Source of the DNA: JABMQB01 sp963666575
GTDB lineage: Bacteria > Bacteroidota > Bacteroidia > Bacteroidales > Prolixibacteraceae
Assembly (NCBI GenBank): GCA_963666575.2
Contig: CAXXYG010000022.1
Location: 1-64,000 of the forward strand
Direction: 5' to 3'
Length of the DNA stretch: 64,000 nucleotides
Of the stretch, positions 9,625 through 19,900 are shown piece after piece. Under the pieces are notes generated by a model. The model was given only the letters and a program-made list of their open reading frames with translations, was not told the DNA's origin and searched no databases. A program made the translations under genes and the position numbers. Numbering within the stretch: the first letter of the stretch is position 1; every line of letters starts with the position of its first letter.

Positions 9625-11286
9625 TTATTTTTGAATTCTGAACCAATCAATGTCAACAGTTCCTGAATTGTTGGTTACTCCTTCGCGTAAAGCAAAAAAG
9701 CCTACTTTTGCTCCTATCCATCGTCCTGGTTGGGCCGAAAAGGAGGTATTAGTTTCAATGAAGTTTTCGCCATTTGTGCTGTAGCTAAAATCGCAAACAG
9801 CTTCTTTTTTAACTCGAATTCGAAACCATATTGTTTTAGTATTAATTTCTTCTGAATAAAGTGATCTTTCCGGATTACCATTTCTGGCATCCTCACAACG
9901 GTTTACATTAACAATTAGCTTTTCTTTAACCTGTTTTAGTGAAATATATTGGTAATCCTGGCCCATAACAACAAAACCAACTTCTTCGTTATCGGCAAAA
10001 GCATTAAATGTTAATTTAGTTGTTGCCGTAAATTCTTCGGCCGGAAATTTTTGTAATAGCAGATTAGGGACTTGCCACAGGTTCAGGCAATTTTCAGGTT
10101 TTGGAATACAATTTAACCGGTAGAAACCCAGATTACCGCTTGGGAATCCGAAAGAGATAGTTGGATTGGCACACCATTGCCATTGTAGTCCAAGTAAATG
10201 GCTGTTAAATTCATCGTTTTCGGGAGGTGATATTATAGGATATATATTACCTACGTTTGGTTTTCTATATGTTTGGACGGGTTCTCCTGTACCATCGCCA
10301 TTTTTGTCAATTCCAATTACTGGCCAATCGTTTTGCCATTTTAATGGCTGAAGGTGAACAATACGGCCATAGGCATCTTTATCCTGAAAATGAATAAACC
10401 AATCTTCTCCGGTTGGGGTATCAATCCATGCTCCTTGGTGCGGTCCATTTATTGTTGTGTTTCCCTGGGCCATTACTATTTTTTCTTCGTAGGGGCCATA
10501 AATATTTTTTGAGCGTAATACCAACTGCCAACCTGTAGAAACACCTCCTGCCGGGGCAAAAATGTAATAATATCCATTTCGTTTATAGAATTTTGGGCCT
10601 TCTACAGTAGGTTGACTTTGATGGCCATCAAATACCATCACACCATCATCGATAGCTTGTGTTCCAATAAGGTTTAGTTTACAAACCATTAAAACGCTTT
10701 TTATTCCTGCCCGGCTGCCCGCAAAAGCATAGGTCAGGTAAATATTACCGTCATCATCCCAAAGAGGAGATGGATCGATAAGCCCTTTTCCACCCTTAAC
10801 CAAAATTGGTTCAGACCAAAGGCCTGCCGGATTTTTTGTTTTGATCATATAAATCCCAAAATCGGGATCGGGGTAATAAATGTAAAATTCGTTGTTGTGG
10901 TATCGAATACAGGGTGCCCAAACACCATTTCCATGTTGTGGTTTGTCGAAAACATCGTAGGGTGGTTGTTTTTGTAAAGCATAATTAATTAACTGCCAAT
11001 TAACAAGGTCGTTTGAATGTAATATTGGAATTCCTGGTACACAGTTAAAAGATGAAGCAGTCATGTAATAATCATTACCTACCCGCACCACATCCGGATC
11101 GGAATAATCGGCATGTAAAATCGGATTTGTATAAGTACCATTGCCATTATCAGCAATATGTACATTCGAAATGTGCTGTCCTTCGGTATTGGTTAACTGA
11201 CCCAAATTATTTTGGGCACTTACATGAATCACTAAACCTGACAGGATAAGTGATGTGAAAAAGAATATATAATTTTTATACTTCAT
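9625..11286 (-). CDS. GH43-family glycoside hydrolase
   Basis: Predicted to remove arabinose or xylose (possibly galactose) side chains from pectin. The frame is open back to 11370, but that would overlap the upstream methylesterase gene. The ATG at 11286 follows an AAGG and begins a clean signal peptide (MKYKNYIFFFTSLILSGL, ending SAQ), so it is chosen. The five-bladed propeller domain shows the catalytic residues in HADYSDPDVVRVG (base), LIDPSPLWDDDG (pKa modulator) and TVEGPKFYKR (acid). After about residue 330 comes a C-terminal beta-sandwich (FAADNEEVGFVVM-type with lectin-like strands) seen in several GH43 subfamilies. The exact subfamily and sugar specificity cannot be fixed from sequence alone. 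Confidence 0.9.
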   Translation of the reverse strand: MKYKNYIFFFTSLILSGLVIHVSAQNNLGQLTNTEGQHISNVHIADNGNGTYTNPILHADYSDPDVVRVGNDYYMTASSFNCVPGIPILHSNDLVNWQLINYALQKQPPYDVFDKPQHGNGVWAPCIRYHNNEFYIYYPDPDFGIYMIKTKNPAGLWSEPILVKGGKGLIDPSPLWDDDGNIYLTYAFAGSRAGIKSVLMVCKLNLIGTQAIDDGVMVFDGHQSQPTVEGPKFYKRNGYYYIFAPAGGVSTGWQLVLRSKNIYGPYEEKIVMAQGNTTINGPHQGAWIDTPTGEDWFIHFQDKDAYGRIVHLQPLKWQNDWPVIGIDKNGDGTGEPVQTYRKPNVGNIYPIISPPENDEFNSHLLGLQWQWCANPTISFGFPSGNLGFYRLNCIPKPENCLNLWQVPNLLLQKFPAEEFTATTKLTFNAFADNEEVGFVVMGQDYQYISLKQVKEKLIVNVNRCEDARNGNPERSLYSEEINTKTIWFRIRVKKEAVCDFSYSTNGENFIETNTSFSAQPGRWIGAKVGFFALREGVTNNSGTVDIDWFRIQK

Positions 11287-11329
11287 AAATGCCTTTGTTG
11301 TCAAAATCAATCTTTCTGTTGGTACTATT

Positions 11330-12307
11330 TTATTTGCTATTAACTGTTTTAAATGCTTTCCAATCATCAAATGAGAGGATGTTTTCAGCAGTATATTTTA
11401 ACGATTCCTGAGGTGTCAATTGTTTTGACCATTTTACTCTCTGGCTGATATTGGCTCCAGGCCCTTTGTTTTGATATTCAGCATAAAAAGCTGTTTTTTC
11501 CCGTTCAGGTTTCGACCAGTTGTGCCATCCTTCGGGACGGATATGATTCCCCAGTTGGCATTGTTTAAAAACTACATTGGCATAATCGCGCCATGGCCTT
11601 CCCAAATATACTTTTGTAATTTCAGGAGCTGCTTTAATGTCACATTCAATAAAAACAAATCCATATTCTTTGTTTTCAGGGGTTGAAGCAGCCGTAATGT
11701 ATGAGTGTTTTTTACACAGAATTGTACAGCTTTTAAATACACTTGTGGCCGACCCAAATATAAAATCGGTGGTTCCTTCGATATTACAATTATAGAAATA
11801 GTGGCGGCTTTTTTCACCTGCCAGATATACGGTGTCCTGGTTTCCTTGTATGTGGCAATTTACAAATGCACAACGGTCGCCTTCAACATGCAAAGCAACG
11901 GCTTGCCCACGAAGTCCTTCTGTATTTTCAATGGTGAGGTTTTCAAGGACAATATCATTTCCCTGAATACGTATGGTATATGAGGTGAACGTATTGATCT
12001 CGTTTTTACCTGAATAATCATTCCATGTAATGATAGTGTTTTCAACGTCTTCACCTATAATCCTGATGTTTTGTAACCAGGAATGAATTTCAACTTTTTC
12101 GTTATATGTGCCTTTTTTAATAAATATGGTGGTTGTTTCAGGTTTAAAAGCCCGAATAGAATTTATGGCTTCCTGTAACGTTTTTAAATTCCCTGTTCCA
12201 TCGGCTGCAACAACTATGTCATATTCACTCACCTCTGACAAATCAGCTTTTGCACAATAAACTGAAAAGAAAGAAAAAATAAGAATATTTAGAATTACAC
12301 GAGGCAT
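11330..12307 (-). CDS. Pectin methylesterase (CE8), copy 2
   Basis: Removes methyl esters from homogalacturonan, exposing acid stretches for the lyases and GH28. A signal peptide covers about residues 1-22 (ending YCAKA). The CE8 beta-helix shows the family blocks in order: GQAVALHVEGDR, GNQDTVYLAG, TTDFIFGSATS and YLGRPWRDYANV. The two catalytic Asp residues lie in QDT and DFIFG, and the Arg in LGRPW. Its neighbour 11 bases upstream is a second CE8 gene of identical length (325 residues) but clearly diverged sequence, a tandem duplication. The operon thus carries two methylesterases with possibly different preference for methylation pattern. Confidence 0.94.
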   Translation of the reverse strand: MPRVILNILIFSFFSVYCAKADLSEVSEYDIVVAADGTGNLKTLQEAINSIRAFKPETTTIFIKKGTYNEKVEIHSWLQNIRIIGEDVENTIITWNDYSGKNEINTFTSYTIRIQGNDIVLENLTIENTEGLRGQAVALHVEGDRCAFVNCHIQGNQDTVYLAGEKSRHYFYNCNIEGTTDFIFGSATSVFKSCTILCKKHSYITAASTPENKEYGFVFIECDIKAAPEITKVYLGRPWRDYANVVFKQCQLGNHIRPEGWHNWSKPEREKTAFYAEYQNKGPGANISQRVKWSKQLTPQESLKYTAENILSFDDWKAFKTVNSK

Positions 12308-12318
12308 ATTTTATGTTT

Positions 12319-13296
12319 TTAGTTTAAGGAATTTGGGTCCCAATCTTTAAAAATATTTTTTAGTGAATAACTTTTTACTTGTTCATCGTTGAGTTGATTT
12401 GACCAATTAACACGTTTGGAAATATCAGCCCCTGTTCCTGAGTTTTTGTATTCGGCATATGTAGCTGTTTTTTCATTTTCCGGATTTCGCCAATTGTCCC
12501 AACCTTCAGGTTTTATTATTGAATCAAGGTTGCATTCAATAAACGCAACTTTAGAATATGGCCGCCATGGCCTTCCTAAATAAACAGATTGAAGGGGTGC
12601 ATTACCAGAGATTTTACATTTTAAAAAAACAAATCCAAATTCGGTAGTTTCTAATGTTGAGGCAGCAGTAATGTATCCGGCACTTTTGCAAAATATATCA
12701 CATTCTTCAAATAGGGCAGTTGACCATCCAAAAATAAAATCGATGGTCCCTTCGATGTAGCAATTTTTGTAGTATTGCCGGCTGTTTTTCCCATGAGGGT
12801 AAAGCGTATCCTGATTACCTAAAAACTTACAATTTTCGAATATTACTTTGTCGCTTTCAATCCTTACGGCTACCGCTTGACCAACTGATCCTGATGAATT
12901 TTCGAAGGTGATATTTTGAGCTATAAATCCTTCGCCAAATACAAAAAAAGAGGATGAGCCTGTTGTCCCTTTTTCTTCACCAAACCTATTCTTCTTTGAT
13001 GCAAAATCATCATAGGTAAGAATTGTTTTGTTTACATCTTCACCAATAAAAGTTACGTTGGTTTTTGTTGTAGGAAGAATTAATTTTTCTTTATATATAC
13101 CATTTGCTATAAAAATAGTGGTTCTGTTTTTTCTGAAATCGGGTACCGAATTAATAGCCTCCTGAACTGTTAGGAAGTCGCCAACTCCGTTTTGATTAAC
13201 AACAAAATTGTATTTCTCGTTTCCCAATAATAATTTGGAATACATGGAGAAAATGAAAATAAATAATAAAAGGGCAATAGTTTTTGTATGCATCAA
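12319..13296 (-). CDS. Pectin methylesterase (CE8), copy 1
   Basis: First of two tandem CE8 genes. The signal peptide is short and hydrophobic (IALLLFIFIFSMYS). Catalytic blocks are GQAVAVRIESDK, GNQDTLYPHG, TIDFIFGWSTA and YLGRPWRPYSKV, with Asp in QDT and DFIFG and Arg in LGRPW. Compared with the downstream copy it carries a longer insert around residues 95-110 (SKKNRFGEEKGTTGSS) near the start of the helix. It is the first enzyme gene after the SusC-SusD-surface-lipoprotein block and is separated from that block by 126 bases containing a strong hairpin (13357-13392), so its expression may be set independently of the transport genes. Confidence 0.94.
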   Translation of the reverse strand: MMHTKTIALLLFIFIFSMYSKLLLGNEKYNFVVNQNGVGDFLTVQEAINSVPDFRKNRTTIFIANGIYKEKLILPTTKTNVTFIGEDVNKTILTYDDFASKKNRFGEEKGTTGSSSFFVFGEGFIAQNITFENSSGSVGQAVAVRIESDKVIFENCKFLGNQDTLYPHGKNSRQYYKNCYIEGTIDFIFGWSTALFEECDIFCKSAGYITAASTLETTEFGFVFLKCKISGNAPLQSVYLGRPWRPYSKVAFIECNLDSIIKPEGWDNWRNPENEKTATYAEYKNSGTGADISKRVNWSNQLNDEQVKSYSLKNIFKDWDPNSLN

Positions 13297-13356
13297 AAGG
13301 TGGATTTTTAGATAATTCCAATAAATACAATTAATTAATTTGGATACTATTTAGCA

Positions 13357-13392
13357 CTGAAGATTCCTGTATAGTCGCACAGGATTCTTCAG
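13357..13392 (-). promoter_or_regulatory. Intra-operon hairpin between surface lipoprotein and methylesterase genes
   Basis: Arms CTGAAGATTCCTGT (13357-13370) and ACAGGATTCTTCAG (13379-13392) pair over 14 positions with a single mismatch around an 8-base loop. There is no U-run after it in the direction of transcription (minus strand), so it does not look like a simple intrinsic terminator. A stem of this strength in a polycistronic PUL transcript could protect the upstream SusCD mRNA from 3' decay or mark a processing site, giving more transport than enzyme message. Confidence 0.7.
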
Positions 13393-13422
13393 GCTTAATT
13401 TGTTTAGTTTTTAATTATAATA

Positions 13423-15063
13423 TTAGAATTGCCTCCAACGGGGGTCTCCACTATCGTTTTTACCTGCAAAACCATTGTCTTTAAAATTAAAGTCCATTCC
13501 CGTATATGGATTTACCCATAAATCGGCAGCTGATCCTGCATAAGTAGTCGATGGAAATCCCGGGATTTCATCTTTCCCATCAGCAAATGAAAATTCCGAA
13601 GTTGTATAACAATTTATGATTGTAAAGTTGGTATTACCCATACCATCAAAACCATCAACGCCATATGCTTCTTCGCCTTCCTGATTCCAACCATGGCTCC
13701 AAATAGTATTTTTAATGGTGATTCCATTAATAACATCATTTTGACCTGATTCTCTCCAGCGGAATATTTGCCTTCCCTGTTCAGGAACTTCACTAATGGT
13801 GCAATCTTCAATAATTACCGAATTGGAATTGTTACGGCTAGTAATAAACATTTGAGCTTTTGAGATAGTTGAATTTTTAATAAGAATATCGTTGACCATC
13901 CATGTGTTCTTATCCATAGTGAGAATACCATATCCCTGAATACTATCGATAACACAATTTAGAATTGTATATTTTTCTAATGTGCCAACCCCTCCTTTAA
14001 CTCTGGCAATTCCTCTGAGCGTGCGAATTTTGCACGATTCAAATTTTATTTCACCAATGGAACCACCTTTGTCGATATTAAAGGCATATTTTCCACCAAA
14101 ACCTCCGTCAGCTGTGATTTCAATATCTTTAAAAGTGATGTAATCGATGTTGCTGCCATCTGCCATGTTAAAATTAGATCCACAACTAATAACAGGCAAT
14201 GCAGGAACAAAACTATATCCACTTTGGAAAGCAATTGATTTATCAAATTTATATCCTCCAGCGTCATAAGTTTTACCACCTTCTAGCAAAACAATACTAC
14301 CATCAGCAACATCGGGAAGGACATCAGCCAGATTTACAGTGCTGTCAATTCCTGTTAAATTAACAACATTATCGCCCGAAACCATAGCTTCACGGGTTGT
14401 GTAAACTTCCCATCCGCGTAATATTCCTGAACTGTATATGGCAATCTGATAGCCAGTTGAAGCGGTTAGACCTGATACAATTTTTAAGTTGGCTAGTATT
14501 TCATCAGGCGTTAATTCAAATTCTAAAAGTGGGCTTGTTAATCTGGCATCGCTTAATGCAAATACTTTAACATTGGTAATATCTGCACCTTGTGGTGTCC
14601 AGTAAACTTTAGCTCTGGTGTCCAAAACATCGAAGAATGTGGGCTCTGTCATATTTGATGGGAACTTTTGTGTACGTACAGAACCCAGGTCTGAAGCTTT
14701 ACTATCGTAATTTGCGTCATTTGCATGGGCTGTAGCCCGTATCTGGTACATTTTGAACCACAATAGTTCTTCGCCTACTAATTCAGCATTAATTGTTACC
14801 AGGTTTTCATTTACATCAATTGAATAATCGATGGTTAGGAATGAATCACGACTTATTTCAATTGTGTATGAACTTGCTTCCTTCATTTTACCCATATTCA
14901 CAATAATTGTATTGTTGATTGAATAAAGGTCTTCGTTCAGAACCGGGCTAAACAACCGGGTTCTTTCATATACTTCTTCATCTTTATCGCAGGCATTAAA
15001 TATAAATATGCCTATGAATAAAATGACTAAAACGGAGCTTATATTGACTATTTTATTTCTCAT
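13423..15063 (-). CDS. Surface lipoprotein with fibronectin-like N-terminus and beta-helix (DUF4957/DUF5123-like)
   Basis: The lipoprotein signal ends IFNAC (Cys25), followed by acidic residues (DKDEE), as in surface-exposed Bacteroidota lipoproteins. About residues 45-230 look like two fibronectin-III or SusE-type beta-sandwiches (IEISRDSFLTIDYS, VYWTPQGADITNV, TGYQIAIYSSG). About 235-546 form a parallel beta-helix with repeated IxIxxCxI turns (ITFKDIEITADGG, YTILNCVIDSIQG, FTIINCYTT) and no obvious catalytic signature. Proteins of this layout follow SusD in many pectin loci, where they are annotated only by domains of unknown function. Its position, 31 bases after SusD, suggests a surface glycan-binding protein. 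A cryptic lyase or hydrolase activity from the helix is possible. Confidence 0.75.
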   Translation of the reverse strand: MRNKIVNISSVLVILFIGIFIFNACDKDEEVYERTRLFSPVLNEDLYSINNTIIVNMGKMKEASSYTIEISRDSFLTIDYSIDVNENLVTINAELVGEELLWFKMYQIRATAHANDANYDSKASDLGSVRTQKFPSNMTEPTFFDVLDTRAKVYWTPQGADITNVKVFALSDARLTSPLLEFELTPDEILANLKIVSGLTASTGYQIAIYSSGILRGWEVYTTREAMVSGDNVVNLTGIDSTVNLADVLPDVADGSIVLLEGGKTYDAGGYKFDKSIAFQSGYSFVPALPVISCGSNFNMADGSNIDYITFKDIEITADGGFGGKYAFNIDKGGSIGEIKFESCKIRTLRGIARVKGGVGTLEKYTILNCVIDSIQGYGILTMDKNTWMVNDILIKNSTISKAQMFITSRNNSNSVIIEDCTISEVPEQGRQIFRWRESGQNDVINGITIKNTIWSHGWNQEGEEAYGVDGFDGMGNTNFTIINCYTTSEFSFADGKDEIPGFPSTTYAGSAADLWVNPYTGMDFNFKDNGFAGKNDSGDPRWRQF

Positions 15064-15094
15064 CTTATTAAAATTTTAGTATTAGGTGATTTAA

Positions 15095-16879
15095 TTAAAA
15101 ACCGTACCCATCATTTTTTAATAACCCTTTACTGTTGTCAATTCCAATAGTAGGAATTGGGAAAATGTAACGTACCGGAGCGGTATAATTAGCCCAGTCT
15201 CTGGTCATCCATTCATCATAAGTGCCAGTTGTTTCATCCCACATTGCGATTAACCATGCTTGTCTTTCCCATGTATCATCGGGCGCTGAAAGAACCTTCT
15301 CGAAAGTATTCAGAATTATAAGGTCACCATTTTCATCGTTTTTTGTGTACAAATAATCCGGAAGATTTCCATTGCCAGAAAGGGCATCGTCGGTCATCTT
15401 TTTTAGTCCTTCAACAGTTTCTGCAATTTTTTCGTAATACAGGTTCCAACGTATCAATTCATATTTACGAATCATTTCACCACCAAATTCCCAGGCACGT
15501 TCATCGACTATAGCATTAAAAAATGCATCGCTTCCTGAAGAAACATTGGCAATGTACTGGTCAACTTTTGTGGCCCAATCGGCTTCGTTGAAAGCCCTTT
15601 GCCTGACTCTTTTCAAAGCCTCCTGTGCAATAGCATTTGGCCCGTTAATTTCGTTTTCTGATTCAGCAAGCATTAGGAGTACATCGGAATACCGAAGCAT
15701 TGGCCAATTAATACCTGTTCCTTTTGCAGTTGATTTTCCGGGAGGAGTATCCAGAAAATGGCGGCTCCATTTTCCTTGCGAAATATTCATATTACTGGTT
15801 GAAACCAGGACTTTATTAAAATCGGTATCGATGGTATATAGGCCACATGTTACTTCAAATCGTGTATCTGCCGGATCAAAAGAATACACATAAGTTGGTG
15901 GCATTGCCATATAATTGCTTCCAGCGCCATACGGATGTTCGCCACCATCAACACGGATACCAATATTCCAGGCAACATCACCTTCGCCAACAGCAAACGG
16001 GACTTCAAAAAGAATATCGCTGTTTACCGGAGAAATAAATTTACATTGATTCATAAATACCGACCTGAAATCTTGTGGTAATGCACGGTCTTTAAGTTCA
16101 ACTAATTTTTTCGTGTAGTCGTTAGCAATTTTATAATAATCGAGGTAATCGGCATCGCGGGCCATGGTCATATCGGGTTTGAGGTACCATCCACCCCGTT
16201 GCAGAGCTAGGCGGGCAATCATTCCCAATGTATATTCCCTGTTTATTTGTTCAATTCCAAATTGTAGTTGGTCAGCCCAAAGCATTTTATCTTCCGCATC
16301 AATCATATCCTGAATAACCTGTGAAAGAATTACATTCCTGTTTTCTTTTGGTAAATTAAATTCAACATCGACACTTGGAGCCTGGTTTGAAAATGGGATG
16401 TCGCCAAAATAGAAAATAAGCATGCTGTACCAGTATGCACGCATTGTGTATGCTTCACCTAACAAATGGTTCATCATTGTTGATAGTTCTACATCTTCGG
16501 AATTGATACCATCACTGGCTAAAATTCCTTCAATAGCAATGTTTGCATCACGAATAGCCTGGTACCCAATGTTCCAAACATAACCAAGGTCGCCATTATT
16601 TTCCTGGGCATCTAACCGCCATATTTGGTAACGAGCTCCATCGCTTGAGCCACCAGAATGTTCTATGTCGGTATTTCCGGTCATGTTGTTCGAAAGCCTT
16701 GAACGGAAACCATCGTGACTAAAGTGTACATACATTGCATTTACCGCTTTTCTGGCATCTTCAGCATTTGAGAAAATATATTTGCTGTCGAATGTTGATA
16801 GCGATTCAGGTTCTAAAAAATCGTCGCAGCTTGCTAACAAAAGGACTGCTAGAATGGATATATAATATTTAATTTTCAT
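15095..16879 (-). CDS. SusD/RagB-family nutrient-binding outer-membrane lipoprotein
   Basis: The surface lid that captures pectin fragments for the SusC porin. The lipoprotein signal ends LLLASC (Cys18), and the usual SusD start DDFLEPESLSTFDSKYIFSN follows. The alpha-helical TPR-like core is visible (EDARKAVNAMYVHFS, LLGEAYTMRAYWYSMLIFYFGDIP), as is the C-terminal SusD region RAWEFGGEMIRKYELIRWN and the terminal YIFPIPTIGID. Length (594) is typical. The gene starts 29 bases after SusC and is followed after 31 bases by the beta-helix lipoprotein. Ligand identity is inferred from the enzymes in the operon. Confidence 0.96.
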   Translation of the reverse strand: MKIKYYISILAVLLLASCDDFLEPESLSTFDSKYIFSNAEDARKAVNAMYVHFSHDGFRSRLSNNMTGNTDIEHSGGSSDGARYQIWRLDAQENNGDLGYVWNIGYQAIRDANIAIEGILASDGINSEDVELSTMMNHLLGEAYTMRAYWYSMLIFYFGDIPFSNQAPSVDVEFNLPKENRNVILSQVIQDMIDAEDKMLWADQLQFGIEQINREYTLGMIARLALQRGGWYLKPDMTMARDADYLDYYKIANDYTKKLVELKDRALPQDFRSVFMNQCKFISPVNSDILFEVPFAVGEGDVAWNIGIRVDGGEHPYGAGSNYMAMPPTYVYSFDPADTRFEVTCGLYTIDTDFNKVLVSTSNMNISQGKWSRHFLDTPPGKSTAKGTGINWPMLRYSDVLLMLAESENEINGPNAIAQEALKRVRQRAFNEADWATKVDQYIANVSSGSDAFFNAIVDERAWEFGGEMIRKYELIRWNLYYEKIAETVEGLKKMTDDALSGNGNLPDYLYTKNDENGDLIILNTFEKVLSAPDDTWERQAWLIAMWDETTGTYDEWMTRDWANYTAPVRYIFPIPTIGIDNSKGLLKNDGYGF

Positions 16880-16908
16880 ATCTATAGTATTATAAATTCG
16901 ACATTATA

Positions 16909-19900
16909 TTAAAAAGTAATATTTACACCAAATGTTACAGAGCGGCTTCGCGGATAGGCTGAATAATCAATACCCGGAGTTAATGCAGCATAACTGTTAC
17001 TTCTTGTAGTACTTACTTCAGGATCATAACCACTATAGTTTGTTAACAACCATAAGTTATAACCGGTTACATAAATTCTTAATTTTGAAAGGTGAATTTT
17101 TGAGGTTAACGTACCTGGGAGAGAATATCCAATGGTAAGTGTACTTAACCGGAGGAATGAACCATCTTCAACTGCCCAATCGGAAATTACTGTTGTGGCT
17201 GAACCAAATGAGTTGTTACCACTCCAAATAGTTTTACCTGAGTTCATTTGCCTAAGTTGTTCCAAATCGGTTACTACGCTACCAGCTGTCCCTGTGTAGC
17301 TGCCATCAACATCAATATAAGTAAACCTACTGTCGGAGTTCATAGTGTTCAACATGTTTCCATAACGGGTCCGGTACAATTGGTTAAAATCGATTTTACC
17401 GGTATTGTATACATCGTTACCTAGTGAGAAGTTAAATAGAACTGAAGCATCAAATCCTTTAAACGAAGCATCAAATCCAAAACCACCTGTTGCATCAGGC
17501 AATGTGCTCCCGATTACCTGACGGTCTTCGCTGTTTATTAAACCATCGTTGTTTAGGTCTTTTAATTTCATAAAGCCCGGTTTAACATTCGCAATACCCA
17601 ATGTGTTTTTGTTATCAGGAACTCCTTCTTTTAAAGTGTAATTGCCACTGGCATCATCATAGCCTGAAAAATCATCGACCGAATACATCCCATCGTTAAC
17701 GTAGCCATAAATTAGGCCAACTGTACTTCCAACTTTTAAATAATAGTCATCGCGGTCTTTTAAATCGGTACTTGACCAGTTCGACTGGAAAAAACGTTCA
17801 TCGGTTCCATCCAATTCATCGATGTTTGATTTGTTAATACCAAAGTTAAAGTTGGCTGAAACTGATAAATCACCTTTATCAACAATAAGTGCACTTAAAG
17901 CTAATTCTATCCCTTTATTTGAAGTACTCCCCACATTATTCCATTGAGTACTAAATCCTGAAATAGGAGAGATGGCAGAAGCCAATAACAAATCGTTGGT
18001 TGTATTTTTATATACATCGACATTACCCCTTAAACCACCTTTAAATAAAATAAAGTCGAGGCCTAAATTTCGGTTGATAGTTGTTTCCCATATAATATTG
18101 GGATTATATAGTGTACCGCCTTCGGGCGAATAATAAGCATTATAATCGTTGGTTCCCATCCCAGGGCCGTTGTTGGTATCGGCCGTAAATAAAAACTGGG
18201 TAGCATTAGCAGGAATCCGATCGTTACCTGTTTGCCCATAACTGGCACGTAGTTTTAATTCATCAACAAATAACAGGCTTTTCATAAAGTTTTCCTCGGT
18301 CATTTTCCAACCCAGGGCAACAGCAGGGAATATACCTAACCTGTTGTCTTTCGAAAATTTACTTGATGCATCACTTCTTAAAGTAGCAGTTAACAGGTAT
18401 TTATTATTATACTGGTAATTAACCCGTCCAAACAGGGAGAACCTGTTTTGGTTGGTGGATTCATAAGTTGAATGCTGCACAGTATTTCCGAGAGCCATAT
18501 TGGCAAACATTTCCTCGGGGAGCATTGAAACCCTAAAATCTTCAGCGCGTACAAATTTGCCTTTTCCTCCGTTTGAATATAATTCCTGTCCTAATAATAT
18601 ATCTAATTTATGGTCGCCCAACTCTTCAAAATCATATTTGGCAGTATTTAACCAGCGGTAAGAGAATCGCTGGCTTTCGGTAATGGTACCCAATGGTAAA
18701 CTACTTCCTTCCTGACGTGATTGACTGGTTAGTGGGCCATAATACCTTAAGCGTTCATCAAAACTGTTTTCAGAAGTAAAAACTGTTTTTAATATTAGGC
18801 TTTTTATGGGTTCCCAGGTTAAACCTGCATTAAATACATAGTTTTTTGTATTTCGTTTCCTCCAATCCTGCTCGGCTAATTCCAATGGATTAATAAAGCT
18901 TAGCAGAAACGATTGGTAATCATCGTTTGAGTCAATTGAGTTTAAGTCAATATCCAATTCATCGGCAATTCCATTTACCGGACGGCTGGTGATGGCATCT
19001 TTTACCCTCAATTGTGAACTACCCGATGTTCCGGCTCCATCAACCTCAGTATTAGTTATACGTGCTGAGGCATCAAATTGCAGTGATGTTGTAATTTCGT
19101 GGTTCAGTTTAAAGTTGATAACATTACGTTTATAACCCGATCCAATCAAAATTCCCTGGTCGTTGTTACTTGTTAAACTTAAACTGAGTTTTGTTTTTTC
19201 AGTTCCACCACTTATACTTACATTATGTAACTGCGATAATTTAGTATTGCCAAATAATTCATCCTGCCAGTTGGTTGGTTTTTTTTGTTTGTATAATTCA
19301 AGGTCGGCATATTTACCATAGAATTTCTCGAAATTCCTAAGGTTGGCATCCGACTGAAGTATATTATATTCATATTGGGCCATCACATATTCATAAGGAT
19401 CAAGCACATCCATTTGCCTGTCGGAAGGCAATTGTTTTAATTGCACATAACCGTTATATGAAACTTTGGTTTTTCCAGCGACTGGATTATTGGTTGTAAT
19501 AACAACCACACCATTTGAAGCCTGAGCCCCGTAAATAGCTGTTGCAGCTGCATCTTTTAATACGTTGATACTTGAAATATCAGATGGAGGAATGTCGCGG
19601 ATACTACTCACAATAAAACCATCAACCACAAATAAAGGTGAATTGTCCTGAGTAACTGAACCACCACCACGGACACGTATTACGACTTCCGCATCGGGAG
19701 AACCATCAGTGGTAAGTACATTTACCCCAGGGAGGCGGCCTTTGAGAGCTTCGGCTGCGTTGGCGATTGGTATCTTTTGTAATGCATCACCCGATATTGA
19801 AGATACAGAACCGGTATAATCCTCTTTTCGTGCAGTTCCATAACCTACGGCAATAATTTCATCGAGCTGTGTAGTCTCTGTTTCCAGCATTATATCAATC

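Noticed and set aside
11287..11370. Upstream start for the GH43 gene
   Set aside because: It would overlap the preceding methylesterase gene and put a charged leader before the signal peptide; ATG 11286 is better.
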